A stretch of DNA of 64,000 nucleotides from Gordonibacter massiliensis (ex Traore et al. 2017) (GTDB lineage Bacteria; Actinomycetota; Coriobacteriia; Coriobacteriales; Eggerthellaceae), in NCBI GenBank assembly GCA_900170005.1, contig LT827128.1:682001-746000 (forward strand). Reading direction: 5' to 3'. The notes below the pieces were generated by a model. The model did not search any database, had not been told where the DNA came from, and was given only the letters and a program-made list of their open reading frames with translations. The position numbers and the translations under genes are program-made. Of this stretch, positions 7,504 to 18,499 are shown piece by piece. Every line of letters starts with the position of its first letter. Positions within the stretch are counted from its first letter, which is position 1.

Positions 7504-10020
7504 ATGAAATTCGCATCCGTCATTCTGGACATACCGACGCAGGCGCTCGACGCGCCCTACACCTATGCCGTGCCCGACGCGCCCGTCGAAGCGGGGGGCT
7601 TCGACGTGGAGGTGGGTTGCGCCGTGCTCGTGCCGTTCGGGCATCGGCAGGCCGTGGGTTTCGTCGTGGCCGTAGAGGACTGCGACGAGGGCTCGGCCCC
7701 CGCCGGGCTCGACCCCTCCAAGGTCAAGCCGATCGTGCGCGCCGTGAGCCACGCCTACTTCGACGAGGAGGGAGCGGCCTGCGCGCAGTGGCTCTCCGAA
7801 CGCTACTTGGCGCCGCTCTCGTCATGCGTGCGGCTGTTCACGCCGCCCGGCGGCGTGCCGCGCATGGTGCGCGCCCGCGAAGGATATTGGCGCTTGGAAG
7901 AGCCGACGGTGGGCGAGGTGGATGATCGCTGGGTGCTGCCCGGTCCCGCGTTCGCCGGTTTCGAGCCGCGCAAGAACGCCGTCAAGCAAGCTTCCATCGT
8001 GGAGGCCTTGCGCGCCGGCGAGCTGCGCGTTGCCGAGCTGACGGCCGAGTTCGGTGCGGTGTCGTCTCCGCTCAAGGCGCTCGAGAAGCAGGGGGTCGTG
8101 CGTATCGAGCACCGTCGCCGCATGCGGGGCTTTCAGGTTCCACGGGTTCCGCCGGCCTGCCGGCCGTCGGAACCTGCCGACGCTGCGGCTTCCCCCGGCA
8201 CCCGATCTCGCGGCGATAACGGAGACTCGCGTACCGAGGCACGCTTCGCCTCCGCCATCCCCACGATATCGGGCACCGGGGAAACCCTCGCTGACTCACT
8301 GCGCCAACCTGCGGCATCGGTTCAACCTGCGAGCGATCAACCTGCGGGCGGCTTCATCCCCTCGCCGAAGCCGCCGCTCACGGCCGGACAGGCCTCGGCG
8401 CTCGCCGCGATCGACGCGGCGCGGGAGCGCGGGGCGGGCGAGGTGGTGCTCGTGGACGGTGTCACCGGGTCGGGCAAGACCGAGGTGTACCTGCAGGCCA
8501 TCGAGGCCGCGCTCGCCGCAGGGCGCACGGCGTGCGTGCTCGTGCCCGAGATATCGCTCACGCCGCAGACGGTGGGGCGCTTCCGCGGGCGCTTCGGCGA
8601 CACGGTGGCCGTCATGCACTCGCGCATGAGCGCGGGCGAGCGCTACGACCAGTGGGACTTCATCCGCTCGGGCGCCGCGCGCGTGGTGGTGGGGGCCCGC
8701 AGCGCGCTGTTCACGCCGCTGGCGAACGTGGGCCTCATCGTCATCGACGAGGAGCACGAGGGTTCCTACAAGCAGGACAGCGCGCCGCGCTACCATGCGC
8801 GCGACGTGGCCGTGTGGATGGCGCGCCGCGCCGGCGCCGCCGTGGTGCTGGGCTCGGCCACGCCTTCGATCGAGGCGCTGTACGCCTGCGCGAAAGACCC
8901 GCTCTGGCACCATGTGGAGCTTCCCGAGCGCGCCAACGGCCGCCCGCTGCCCGCCGTGCAGGTGGTGGACATGGCCGTGGAGTTCGGCGGCGGATCGCGC
9001 TCCATGTTCTCGGGCGTGCTCTCCCGCGCGCTCGCCGAGGAGCTCTCGGCCGGACGCAAGGCGGTGCTGTTGCTGAACCAGCGCGGGTTCGCGAAGTTCC
9101 TGCTGTGCCGCGAGTGCGGGTTCGTGCCGGAATGCCCGTCGTGCTCCACGTCGCTCACGTTCCACGAGCGGGGGAACTTCCTCGTCTGCCACCATTGCGG
9201 CCACCGCATCGCGGCTCCGCCCGTGTGCCCCGAATGCGGCAGCCCCTACTTGAAGAAGTTCGGCGCCGGCACGCAGCGCGTGGAGGCCGACCTGCGCGTG
9301 CTGCTGGACGCGACGCCGGGCGTGGGGCCGGAGGTCCCCATCGTGCGCATGGACGCGGACACCACGAGCGGCAAGGGCGCCCACCAGCGCCTGCTGGAGG
9401 AGTTCGCCGCCGCCGACGCCGCGGTGCTCTTGGGCACGCAGATGATCGCCAAGGGGCTGGACTTCGAGGACGTGACCCTTGTGGGCGTCATCAACGCCGA
9501 CACCATGCTGCGGCTGCCCGACTACCGTGCCTCCGAGCGCACGTTCGCGCTCGTGGAGCAGGTGGCCGGCCGCGCGGGGCGGGCCGCGCTGCCCGGGCGC
9601 GTGCTCGTGCAGACCTACGAGGCCGACGCCGCCCCCATCCGCGCCGCGGCCGCCTACGACCGCGCGCTCTTCCTGCGCGACGAGCTGCCCAAGCGCAAGA
9701 TGCTGCGGTATCCGCCCTACGTGCGCATGGCCAACGTGCTGGTGTGGGGCAAAGAGGAAGAGGCGGTGCGCCGCTCGGCGGCGGCGCTCTACGAGGGCGT
9801 GGCGGCCCATGTTCGCGACTTCGCGGGCGAGGGGTGGGACGTGCTGCCGGCCACGCCGTGCGTGCTGGCGAAGCTGCGCGGCACGTACCGCTGGCACCTG
9901 GTGGTGAAGTGCCCGCTCGAGGGCGACCTGTCGGGCGTGCTGCTGCCCCTCTTCCGCGCCCGCAAGCCGGAGCGCGACGTCAACGTCGCCGTGGACGTGG
10001 ATCCGGACGACCTGCTGTGA
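7504..10020 (+). CDS. priA: Primosomal protein N' (replication restart helicase PriA)
   Basis: Recognises stalled forks and reloads the replisome. The 838-residue protein has the 3'-end-binding domain (about 1-105), a winged helix (about 150-210), Walker A VTGSGKT (320-326), Walker B DEEH (415-418), and a zinc region with CRECG, CPSC, CHHCG and CPECG (about 535-580) inserted in the helicase core. Between the winged helix and the helicase core (starting LTAGQASAL) there is an extra stretch of about 80 low-complexity residues (about 210-295), encoded by palindromic DNA (8134-8284) and a triple TCAACCTGCG-like repeat. The reading frame stays open. It runs convergently toward the carboxypeptidase gene. 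Confidence 0.95.
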   Translation: MKFASVILDIPTQALDAPYTYAVPDAPVEAGGFDVEVGCAVLVPFGHRQAVGFVVAVEDCDEGSAPAGLDPSKVKPIVRAVSHAYFDEEGAACAQWLSERYLAPLSSCVRLFTPPGGVPRMVRAREGYWRLEEPTVGEVDDRWVLPGPAFAGFEPRKNAVKQASIVEALRAGELRVAELTAEFGAVSSPLKALEKQGVVRIEHRRRMRGFQVPRVPPACRPSEPADAAASPGTRSRGDNGDSRTEARFASAIPTISGTGETLADSLRQPAASVQPASDQPAGGFIPSPKPPLTAGQASALAAIDAARERGAGEVVLVDGVTGSGKTEVYLQAIEAALAAGRTACVLVPEISLTPQTVGRFRGRFGDTVAVMHSRMSAGERYDQWDFIRSGAARVVVGARSALFTPLANVGLIVIDEEHEGSYKQDSAPRYHARDVAVWMARRAGAAVVLGSATPSIEALYACAKDPLWHHVELPERANGRPLPAVQVVDMAVEFGGGSRSMFSGVLSRALAEELSAGRKAVLLLNQRGFAKFLLCRECGFVPECPSCSTSLTFHERGNFLVCHHCGHRIAAPPVCPECGSPYLKKFGAGTQRVEADLRVLLDATPGVGPEVPIVRMDADTTSGKGAHQRLLEEFAAADAAVLLGTQMIAKGLDFEDVTLVGVINADTMLRLPDYRASERTFALVEQVAGRAGRAALPGRVLVQTYEADAAPIRAAAAYDRALFLRDELPKRKMLRYPPYVRMANVLVWGKEEEAVRRSAAALYEGVAAHVRDFAGEGWDVLPATPCVLAKLRGTYRWHLVVKCPLEGDLSGVLLPLFRARKPERDVNVAVDVDPDDLL
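8134..8284. repeat. Palindromic elements embedded in frame in priA
   Basis: First palindrome: CAGGTTCC (8134-8141) with GGAACCTG (8169-8176), enclosing GCCGGC-CT-GCCGGC (8151-8164). Second: 8189-8206 (CTTCCCCCGGCACCCGAT) pairs with 8268-8284 at 14 of 17 positions. Both lie in the interdomain linker of PriA, where insertions should be tolerated. Confidence 0.65.
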
Positions 10021-10042
10021 CCGGTCGGGATCGGGCGCCGCG

Positions 10043-11480
10043 CTAGGACACCTCGCGGGCCCCGAGGTTCGAAAGCTCGCTCTCGGCGACGGCCGGCATG
10101 CCGAACAGGCCGCCGAAGAACCGCTGCGCGCCGATGCCGAGCGCCTCCCACCAAGTCGGCGCCGGCACGCTTTCGGCCGCCACGAGATCGGCCTCCCACA
10201 CGACGTCTCCGTCGCGGCGAAACGCCAGGCGCCCCACCACGTCGCCGGGCGCCACGTCGCCCGTCACGTCGAGGAACGACGCCTCCTGCTCGAGGCGCCC
10301 GCCCTCCTTCGGCAGCGTCACCATCGGCTCGCGCCCCGCAACCGTTGCGGCCACGGTGCGGTTCGTCCAGTCGGCGTGCGCCACCTCGGCCACCACGGGC
10401 CATGCCGCCTCCGCGCCGCCTATCGTCGCGCGCACGGAGCGGGGGGGCGTTCAGCAGCTGGAAGGTCGCGGTCTCGGGCTCGGGCGGGCTTGCGGGCTCG
10501 GGGCTCGCGACGGCCCGCACCTCGTCGCGGCAGGCGTAGATCCAGTCGTAGAGCGCCTCGGAGTCGGCGAAGCGCTGCGGCTTGGACGACGATGCCAGCA
10601 CGACGGCGTAGTACTCGTGCCCGTCGCCCCGGTTCACGGCCGTGGCCACGCAGGGCCCGGCGGCCAGCGTGTAGCCGGTCTTGGCGGCGCACGTCCCGGC
10701 ATAGCCCTCGATCATCGTGTCCGTGTTCGCCAGCTCAACGGTCACGGGCGCGCCGCCCCGAAGGACCGCGATGCCCACGCGCTCGTACCCGATGTTCGCG
10801 CGCACGAGGTCGATCCCCATGGCGTGCCGCAGCATGACGGCAACGTCTCGGGCGCAGCTGTACTGCCCTTGGTCGTACGCGTCGAAGTCCAGGCCGTGGG
10901 GGTTCGCGAAGCGCGTGCCGGCCATGCCGAGCTCGGCGGCCTTGGCGTTCATGGCATCGACGAACGCCGCCTCGCAGGCGTAGGCGTCGCCGGCTCGCCC
11001 CTGCTGCCCCAGCATGACGGCGCCCGCCGCCTGGGCGACGGCGCTGGCGGCGTCGTTGCCGGAGGCGGTGAGCACGGCCTTGAGCGCGTCGTCGAACGTC
11101 ATCTCGTCGCCGGCCAGAAGCCCGGCGCTCGACTCGCCCACGCCCGCCGCCTCCGGCGTGACGGTCACGGGCGCCTCGGCGTCCAGGTGCTCGGAGGCCA
11201 CGATGGCCGTCATGATCTTCGTGAGCGAGGCTATCTGGGCGCGCTCGCCGGCCGCCCGCCCGAACCACAGGGTTCCGTCCTCGTCCATGAGCGCCGCATG
11301 GGAGGCTTCGATGCTCGGGCGCAGATCGTCGGGAAGTCCCAGCTCGGCCGCGCCGCGCTCGAGCACGGAGTCGCCGTCGTCGGTCCACGCGAGCGCCGAG
11401 GCGGGAAGGCAGCAGATCGCGAGCGCGGTCGAAAGGGCGCATGCGAGCGCGTGGGGGAAACGGAAACGGCGGTCGCTCAT
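10043..11480 (-). pseudogene. D-alanyl-D-alanine carboxypeptidase with a frameshift in a C7 tract
   Basis: A secreted penicillin-binding protein that trims peptidoglycan stem peptides. It has a signal peptide (ending near ALAWTDD), the SxxK motif SLTK, SxN motif SGN and KTG motif. The frame breaks after FQLLNA at a run of seven C on this strand (plus-strand G7, 10441-10447). With six C the reading continues as LLNAPRSVRATIGG into a normal C-terminal PBP5-type domain (TVAATVAGREPMVTLPKEGG) ending at 10043. Without correction the protein reads an unrelated tail to 9789. The ATG at 11480 follows GGAGAGGAG. This could be a phase-variable tract, a true mutation or a sequencing error; the catalytic domain is intact. 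Confidence 0.85.
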
Positions 11481-11627
11481 GACGGGGCTCCTCTCCGGCG
11501 CCGAAGACGCGACGCTGGCGATTGTTCGGCTATATAATACCATCGGCTCAGGGGCCGTTGCGTCAACCCATGGTATCCTGAACGCTTCTTGGATGCACGT
11601 TGGAAGGTCGAAAGGGGAGGGTACGAG
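11481..11627. promoter_or_regulatory. Divergent promoter region, carboxypeptidase and sensor kinase
   Basis: A TATATAATA stretch at 11531-11539 can serve as a -10 in either direction (TATAAT at 11533-11538 on plus, TATTAT on minus). No strong -35 is visible. Confidence 0.4.
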
Positions 11628-14468
11628 GTGAAGCGGTTTGCTCGTCTCGCATGCGTCGCGCTCGCCGTGGCGCTATCCGTCTGCACCGTGTCCGCCGCGT
11701 TCGCCCTCGAAGAAGCGGCCCCGCATTCCGGCGACGGCTCGGTCGCCGCGCCGAGTTCGGACGGAGGCGACGGCTCGGCCGCCGCAGCGGACGAGGGCGG
11801 CCGCCTCGTGCGCGTCGCCTTTCCGCAGGCGGAGGGTTTCAGCACGGTCGATGAGAAGGGCGTGCGCAGCGGCGTGTTCTACGACTGGCTCGTGGAGATA
11901 GCCAAGTACACGGGGTGGCGCTACGAGTTCGTGGAAGGCGACGTCGACTCGGTGGTCGAGCAGGTGGTGGCGGGCGACGCCGACCTCGCCGGCGGCATGT
12001 TCCGCCGCGAGCAGCTCGAGGATCGGCTGGACTACTCTACGTTCAGCATGGGCTCGAACCGGTCGATCCTCGTATGCCCGATGGACGACGAGTCCCTGTC
12101 CTCGTTCGACCTGCGCACCTTGAACGGGAAGTCCATCGGGGTGAACGGCAACGCCACGGAGAAGATCCGCCGCCTGGAGAACTTCCTCGCGTTCAACGAC
12201 CTGGATTGCACCGTGCTGCGCCTCGACCCCTCCTCGTACGCGACCTGCCTGGAGAACGGCACGGCCGATCTGATGCTCGGAAGCGACCTGGACATGCAGG
12301 ACGGGTGCAAGGTGGTTGCGGAGTTCGACGGCGAGCCGCACTACATGGCCGTGTCGACGGGGAGCGACCTGCTTCCCGAGCTCGACGAGGCCATGAAGCA
12401 GATATACGCCGCCGATCCCGGCTTCGCCCGCGAGCTCTACAGCCGGCACTTTCCCGACAGGTACGCCGGCCCTATCGAGTTCTCGGAAGCCGACCGCGCC
12501 TTCGTCGAGCAGGCCGGCGAGGTGCGGGTCGCGGTGGTCGCCGGCCAGTACCCCCTGTACTTTGAACGCGAGGGTTCGTACCAGTGCATAACGAAGGACC
12601 TGCTCGACCGCCTGGCGGAGCGCACGGGGCTGTCGTTTCGGCTCGTGCACGCCGACAGCTACCAAGCCGCGCTCGACCTCGTGGCTTCGGGAGAGGCGGA
12701 CATCGTCGGGTGCTACATGGACGACGAGCGCACGGCGTCCTCGCAGGGCTTCGCCTTGACGAAGGGCTACGCGACCCTCGACGAGGTGGTGTTCCGCAAC
12801 AAGCTGTCCATCCAGGCGGGCGACGGTCCGGTGGTCGCCCTGTTGGAGGGCCGCGCGCCGAGCGAGGACGAAGAGGACGCGACCGTGGTCCGCTACCCCT
12901 CGTACGCCGAGTGCCTCGCCGCGGTGAACTCCGGGCGCGCCGACGTCACCAGCATGCCCGCCTCGTACGCCGAGTGCCTGTTCACCGAGCATTCCTACGG
13001 AAACGTGGCCCCGGCCACGTCCGACCATGCCGAAACCTCGCTTTCCCTGGCGCTCCCGCTTCCGGTGGACTCGTCGCTGTACTCGGTGCTGAGCAAAGCC
13101 GTGAACAGTCTGACCGAGGAGGAGCTCGACACCATGGTGTCCCGCAACGCCGTCGCTTTGGGCGGGCGCGGCGTGACGGTGGAGTCGTTCGTTTCGGAGA
13201 ACCCGCTGCTCGTGGTGGCGCTGTCGCTGGTGTTCTTCCTGCTGGTCGGCGCTATCGCCGTCATCGTGGCGGGCTCCAAGGTGCGCAATCGCATGATGGA
13301 GCTCAAACTGGAGAAAGCCGAGGAGACGGGAAGGGCCAAGGCCGACTTCCTCTCGCGCATGTCCCATGAGATCCGCACGCCCATGAACGCCATCATCGGG
13401 CTGTCCAACGTGGCGTCGCTGTCGGGCGAGGCGACGCCCGCCATCCGCTCCAACCTCGAGAAGATCAACACCTCCGCGCAGTTCCTCCTGTCGCTGGTGA
13501 ACGACATCCTCGACATGTCCAAGATACAGAACGACAAGATGAGCATCGAGGTGGCGCCCCTGCGGCTGGGCTCGCTCGCCTCGCGCCTCGAGAGCATGTT
13601 CTGCATCCAGGCCCAGGAGAAGGGCATCTCGTTCAAGGTGGAATGCACGACCGACGACGTGGTGGTGGGCGACGACGTGCGCCTTCAGCAGGTGCTCGCG
13701 AACCTGTTGTCCAACGCCTTCAAGTTCACCGATGCGGGCGGCACGGTCGCCCTGCGCATCGAGGAGGTGGCGCGCGTCGACGGTCGCGTGCTGCTGCGCT
13801 TCGGCGTGGCCGACGACGGCGCCGGCATCCGGCCCGAGGACTACCAGCGCATCTTCGACTCGTTCGAGCAGGCCGCCGAGAACCACCGCAACGCCCAGGG
13901 AACGGGTCTGGGCCTGGCCATCAGCAGCAACCTCGTGCGCCTCATGGGGGGCGAGCTGAGGGTGAGCAGCCAGGTGGGCCTGGGCTCCGAATTCCACTTC
14001 ACCTTGGACCTTCCCCTCGGCGACGCGTCCGACGTCGACGCGCCGCTCCCCTCGGGCGACGCCGAGCCGCGCTCGCTTGCCGGGACACGCGCGCTTCTGG
14101 CCGAGGACAACGACCTGAACGCCGAGATCGCCGCGACGCTTTTGGAGATGGAGGGGGTTTCGGTCGATCGCGCCGCGAACGGCCGCGAGGCCGTGGATTT
14201 GTTCGCGGACGCCGAGCCGGGTTTCTACGACTTCGTGCTCATGGACGTGAAGATGCCCGTGCTCGACGGTTTGGAGGCCGCCGCCGCGATCCGCTCCCTC
14301 GAGCGAGCGGACGCGCGCACGGTGCCCATCGTGGCGCTGACGGCGAACACGTTCCAGGAAGACCGCGACGATGCGGCCGCCGCCGGCATGGACGGCTTCA
14401 TCCCGAAGCCCTTCGACGCCCGGCAGCTCTACGACGTCCTGCGCGGCTTCCTGCCGCCCGAAGGGTAG
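11628..14468 (+). CDS. Hybrid sensor histidine kinase with two periplasmic-binding sensor domains
   Basis: A 946-residue membrane sensor of BvgS/EvgS-like layout. In order: signal peptide (about 1-27), first solute-binding-protein-3 domain (about 55-265), second such domain (about 290-500), membrane segment (about 525-550), HisKA with SHEIRTPMNAIIG (His580), HATPase (NLLSNAFKFTD, DDGAGI, GTGLGLAI) and a C-terminal receiver with LMDVKMP (Asp873). It likely senses a small solute outside the cell and phosphorylates its own receiver; no HPt domain or partner regulator lies nearby. The GTG start at 11628 follows GGGGAGGG and gives a proper signal peptide; a TTG at 11589 is an alternative. A terminator follows. 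Confidence 0.9.
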   Translation: MKRFARLACVALAVALSVCTVSAAFALEEAAPHSGDGSVAAPSSDGGDGSAAAADEGGRLVRVAFPQAEGFSTVDEKGVRSGVFYDWLVEIAKYTGWRYEFVEGDVDSVVEQVVAGDADLAGGMFRREQLEDRLDYSTFSMGSNRSILVCPMDDESLSSFDLRTLNGKSIGVNGNATEKIRRLENFLAFNDLDCTVLRLDPSSYATCLENGTADLMLGSDLDMQDGCKVVAEFDGEPHYMAVSTGSDLLPELDEAMKQIYAADPGFARELYSRHFPDRYAGPIEFSEADRAFVEQAGEVRVAVVAGQYPLYFEREGSYQCITKDLLDRLAERTGLSFRLVHADSYQAALDLVASGEADIVGCYMDDERTASSQGFALTKGYATLDEVVFRNKLSIQAGDGPVVALLEGRAPSEDEEDATVVRYPSYAECLAAVNSGRADVTSMPASYAECLFTEHSYGNVAPATSDHAETSLSLALPLPVDSSLYSVLSKAVNSLTEEELDTMVSRNAVALGGRGVTVESFVSENPLLVVALSLVFFLLVGAIAVIVAGSKVRNRMMELKLEKAEETGRAKADFLSRMSHEIRTPMNAIIGLSNVASLSGEATPAIRSNLEKINTSAQFLLSLVNDILDMSKIQNDKMSIEVAPLRLGSLASRLESMFCIQAQEKGISFKVECTTDDVVVGDDVRLQQVLANLLSNAFKFTDAGGTVALRIEEVARVDGRVLLRFGVADDGAGIRPEDYQRIFDSFEQAAENHRNAQGTGLGLAISSNLVRLMGGELRVSSQVGLGSEFHFTLDLPLGDASDVDAPLPSGDAEPRSLAGTRALLAEDNDLNAEIAATLLEMEGVSVDRAANGREAVDLFADAEPGFYDFVLMDVKMPVLDGLEAAAAIRSLERADARTVPIVALTANTFQEDRDDAAAAGMDGFIPKPFDARQLYDVLRGFLPPEG

Positions 14469-14574
14469 GGGCGTTTCGGTTCCGAGCGGTCGAGCACGCC
14501 TCGCCGCTGGTCGTTCCGGCGCGGCGCGCGCGATCGCTCCGTTGCGGCCCTCGTCCGGTTGAAAGTCGAATTCT

Positions 14575-14595
14575 CCCCTGCGCGCAGGGGTTTTT
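14575..14595 (+). terminator. Intrinsic terminator of the sensor kinase gene
   Basis: CCCCTG-CGCG-CAGGGG hairpin (14575-14590) followed by TTTTT. Confidence 0.8.
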
Positions 14596-14664
14596 ACCGG
14601 ATAATGAATAATTCGTTTATCTTGCGGGCGCGGGGGCCGCAAGTCCGATGCGAAGGGGAATTTC

Positions 14665-16920
14665 ATGGAACGCACCGTCCGAAACCGCAGCCATCTGGCG
14701 CTGTTCGGCGTCGCCTTGGCGCTTTTGGCGTTGGTCACCGGCATCGTTTGCGCCGTCACGATGCAGCGCGGCGAGGCTGTTTCGAACGACGAGACCGAGC
14801 GCTACCTCTCCGAGCTGACGCTGCAGACGTCGCTCAAGGTGAACCAGCGCGTATCGTTCAACTTGGAGTTGCTGGAGCTGTTGGGCGACGAGCTGGCCGT
14901 CGTCGGCGACGGGGGAGACGGCGACCGCGCGGCGACCATCGCGCCGTTCGTGGAGAACGGCCCCTTCGCGTGGGTCGGGACGATCGACGCGGCCGGCGTG
15001 CTCACGGTGGAGGGCCGCGAGCCCAGGTGCCTGACGGGCGTTGCCGTGGTGGACCATGCGCTGGCCGGCGAGAAGGGCGTGAGCGAAACGCTCGTGCCCG
15101 TGTTCGACGACGAGAAAGGCGCGCTCTACGCGGTGCCCGCCGCCTCCGGCGACCCCGCGGCAGCGGCGGTCGTGGGATGGGTGCCGCCCGACCGGATGCG
15201 GATGCTGCTGAACACCGACACGTCCGGCGGCCTCGGTTTCTCGCACGTGGTCTCCTCGGGCGGCGACTTCATCCTGCATGCCTCCAACGAGAACGCTTTC
15301 TTGAAGGGCGACAACGTGATTCAGAGCCTGGCTGCGCAAGGGCGGTTCGAGGAAGGCGACCTAGCGAACTTCCAGCAGGGCATGGCCGCCGGCGAGAGCG
15401 GGCACGTGCGCTTCGTCGTGAACGGCGAGGCGCGCGAGATGAACTACACGCCGCTTGCGGAAGGCGGCTGGTACCTGCTGTCCATCGTTCCTCCCCACGC
15501 GTACACCAGCTCCTTGGCGGACTACACCGCGTTCTCGGCCGCCACCACGGCGGCGATCGCCCTGCTCGCGTTCGCCGCGTTCGGGGGCGTGCTTTTGTGG
15601 GTGACGGGCAAAAAGAACCGCGAGATTCTGCGAATAGCCTACGAGGATCCGGTGACCGGCGGCTACACGGCCGCCCGCTTCGACCGGGAGGTTACGGCCA
15701 AGATCGCCAAGGGCAGGCCGTTCTCGTTCGTTTCCGTGGACGTGAGGAACTTCAAGCTCATCAACGACTTCTTCGGCAAGGAGCAGGGCGACCGCATACT
15801 CAGGCACATCCACGACGCCATCTCGTCGCTGCTCGCGGACGGCGAGTGCGTGGCGCGCATCTCCTCCGACGTGTTCGACATCGCGCTCGACGAGACGGAC
15901 CCCGACCGCGTGGACGCATGGCTCGAGCGCCTCGCCGACAAGGCGAACGGGTTCAATCGCGAGGGCAAGTCGGCCTACCTGCTCATGCTCAACTGCGGCT
16001 CGTACGCGGTGAAGGAGGCCGAGGACGTCGTCACCGTGCGCGACCGCGCCAACACGGCGCGCAAGGGGGCCGGCGACGTGTCCGGGCGGCTGTTCCGCTG
16101 CACGTTCTACAGCGATCCGGAGCACGAGCGGCTTTTGCGCGAGAAGGAGATGGAAAACGCCATGGAGGGCGCCCTCGAGAGCGGCGAGTTCGTGGTGTAC
16201 CTGCAGCCGAAGGTGAGCCTCGAGACGGGCGAGACCGTGGGCGCCGAGGCGCTCGTGCGCTGGGACAGCGAGGATCGCGGCCTCATCCCGCCCGACGAGT
16301 TCATACCGTTCTTCGAGCGCAACGGCTTCGTGATCAAGCTGGACCTGAACGTGTTCGAGCAGGTGTGCCGACTCATGCGCGCATGGATGGACGCGGGCCT
16401 CGAGCCGTTGCCGGTGTCGGTGAACCTTTCGCCGCTGCACCTGCAGATGCCCGATTTCCTGGACGCGTTCGAAGAGGTGCGCGAGCGCTACGCCGTCCCG
16501 CCCCGGCTGTTGGAGCTGGAGCTGACCGAGCGCGTGGCGTTCGAGAACCTGGAGCTTCTGCGCCGCGTGGTCGACGATATCCACGCGCGCGGCTTCCTCT
16601 GCTCCATGGACGACTTCGGCAGCGGATACTCGTCGCTCAACGTGCTCAAGGACATCCCGGTCGACATCCTGAAGATCGACCGCATGTTCTTCAGCAGCGA
16701 CGACGAGCGCGCCCGCAGCGTGGTGTCGTCGGTGGTGGAGCTGGCCAAAAAGCTCGACATGGGCACGGTGGCCGAGGGCGTCGAGACCATCCCGCAGGTC
16801 GACATCCTGCGCTCGATACACTGCGACGCGGTGCAGGGCTACGTGTTCTCCGCGCCGGTTCCCATCGACGCGTTCGAGAAGATGGTGTTCGGCGAGGACG
16901 GCGGAGAAATCCACCCGTGA
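14665..16920 (+). CDS. Membrane-bound EAL phosphodiesterase with degenerate GGDEF domain
   Basis: A 751-residue protein predicted to hydrolyse cyclic-di-GMP. It has a membrane segment (about 10-35), an extracytoplasmic sensor region (about 36-285, dCACHE-like), a second membrane segment (about 290-315), a GGDEF-fold domain and an EAL domain. The GGDEF signature is replaced by SSDVF (400-404), so cyclase activity is unlikely. The EAL domain keeps EALVRW (528-533), LELTERV, DDFGSGYSSL, KIDRMF and EGVET, so it should be active. The ATG at 14665 follows GAAGGGG. The adjacent sensor kinase suggests a shared role in surface or envelope signalling, but this is inference. Confidence 0.9.
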   Translation: MERTVRNRSHLALFGVALALLALVTGIVCAVTMQRGEAVSNDETERYLSELTLQTSLKVNQRVSFNLELLELLGDELAVVGDGGDGDRAATIAPFVENGPFAWVGTIDAAGVLTVEGREPRCLTGVAVVDHALAGEKGVSETLVPVFDDEKGALYAVPAASGDPAAAAVVGWVPPDRMRMLLNTDTSGGLGFSHVVSSGGDFILHASNENAFLKGDNVIQSLAAQGRFEEGDLANFQQGMAAGESGHVRFVVNGEAREMNYTPLAEGGWYLLSIVPPHAYTSSLADYTAFSAATTAAIALLAFAAFGGVLLWVTGKKNREILRIAYEDPVTGGYTAARFDREVTAKIAKGRPFSFVSVDVRNFKLINDFFGKEQGDRILRHIHDAISSLLADGECVARISSDVFDIALDETDPDRVDAWLERLADKANGFNREGKSAYLLMLNCGSYAVKEAEDVVTVRDRANTARKGAGDVSGRLFRCTFYSDPEHERLLREKEMENAMEGALESGEFVVYLQPKVSLETGETVGAEALVRWDSEDRGLIPPDEFIPFFERNGFVIKLDLNVFEQVCRLMRAWMDAGLEPLPVSVNLSPLHLQMPDFLDAFEEVRERYAVPPRLLELELTERVAFENLELLRRVVDDIHARGFLCSMDDFGSGYSSLNVLKDIPVDILKIDRMFFSSDDERARSVVSSVVELAKKLDMGTVAEGVETIPQVDILRSIHCDAVQGYVFSAPVPIDAFEKMVFGEDGGEIHP

Positions 16921-16946
16921 CAAAGGGCTTGATTCTGTGGTATAGT
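16917..16946 (+). promoter_or_regulatory. Promoter of the sigma factor gene
   Basis: GTGACA (16917-16922), 18-nt spacer, TATAGT (16941-16946). The -35 overlaps the stop codon of the preceding gene. Confidence 0.6.
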
Positions 16947-17020
16947 GCTCTGCTGTATCTTTGCGCCCGGCGCGCATGCTTCCGCACGCCCGAGCGCATC
17001 TTGTTTGAAAGGAAGATCAC

Positions 17021-18247
<1,227 letters not shown>

Positions 18248-18259
18248 ACGCACATGTCC

Positions 18260-18441
18260 GGGGCTGGGGCGGCGAGGCTTCGCTGCTCGGGCAGTCCTGG
18301 GCTCGCACGGAGGCCCCGCAGCCTGGGATCGGCGAAGCCGCTCTCAGGCGCGCCCGCTCGGGCGCAAAAGAAAGTGTGTTGACAGTCCACTGGACTGTCA
18401 ACCATGCGGAACTCGCCTCGAAGCCTCGCCGCTCCGGCCCC
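18260..18441. repeat. Structured repeat family S1, copy C (long form)
   Basis: Outer arms at 18260-18282 and 18419-18441 pair at 21 of 23 positions, with the two exceptions being G-U compatible. Inside are a perfect hairpin (18379-18401, arms TTGACAGTCCA around one central C), CGCATGGT/TTCCGCA-like sequence next to it, and CAGTCCTGGGCTCGCAC, the core features of copies A and B in reverse orientation. It fills most of the gap between sigA and rlmKL. Confidence 0.75.
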
Positions 18442-18499
18442 TGCGTTTGTCGTCAGATGAAGCGGAGGGGCGCGGCTCGGTTGGACGAAGGAATGTGAA

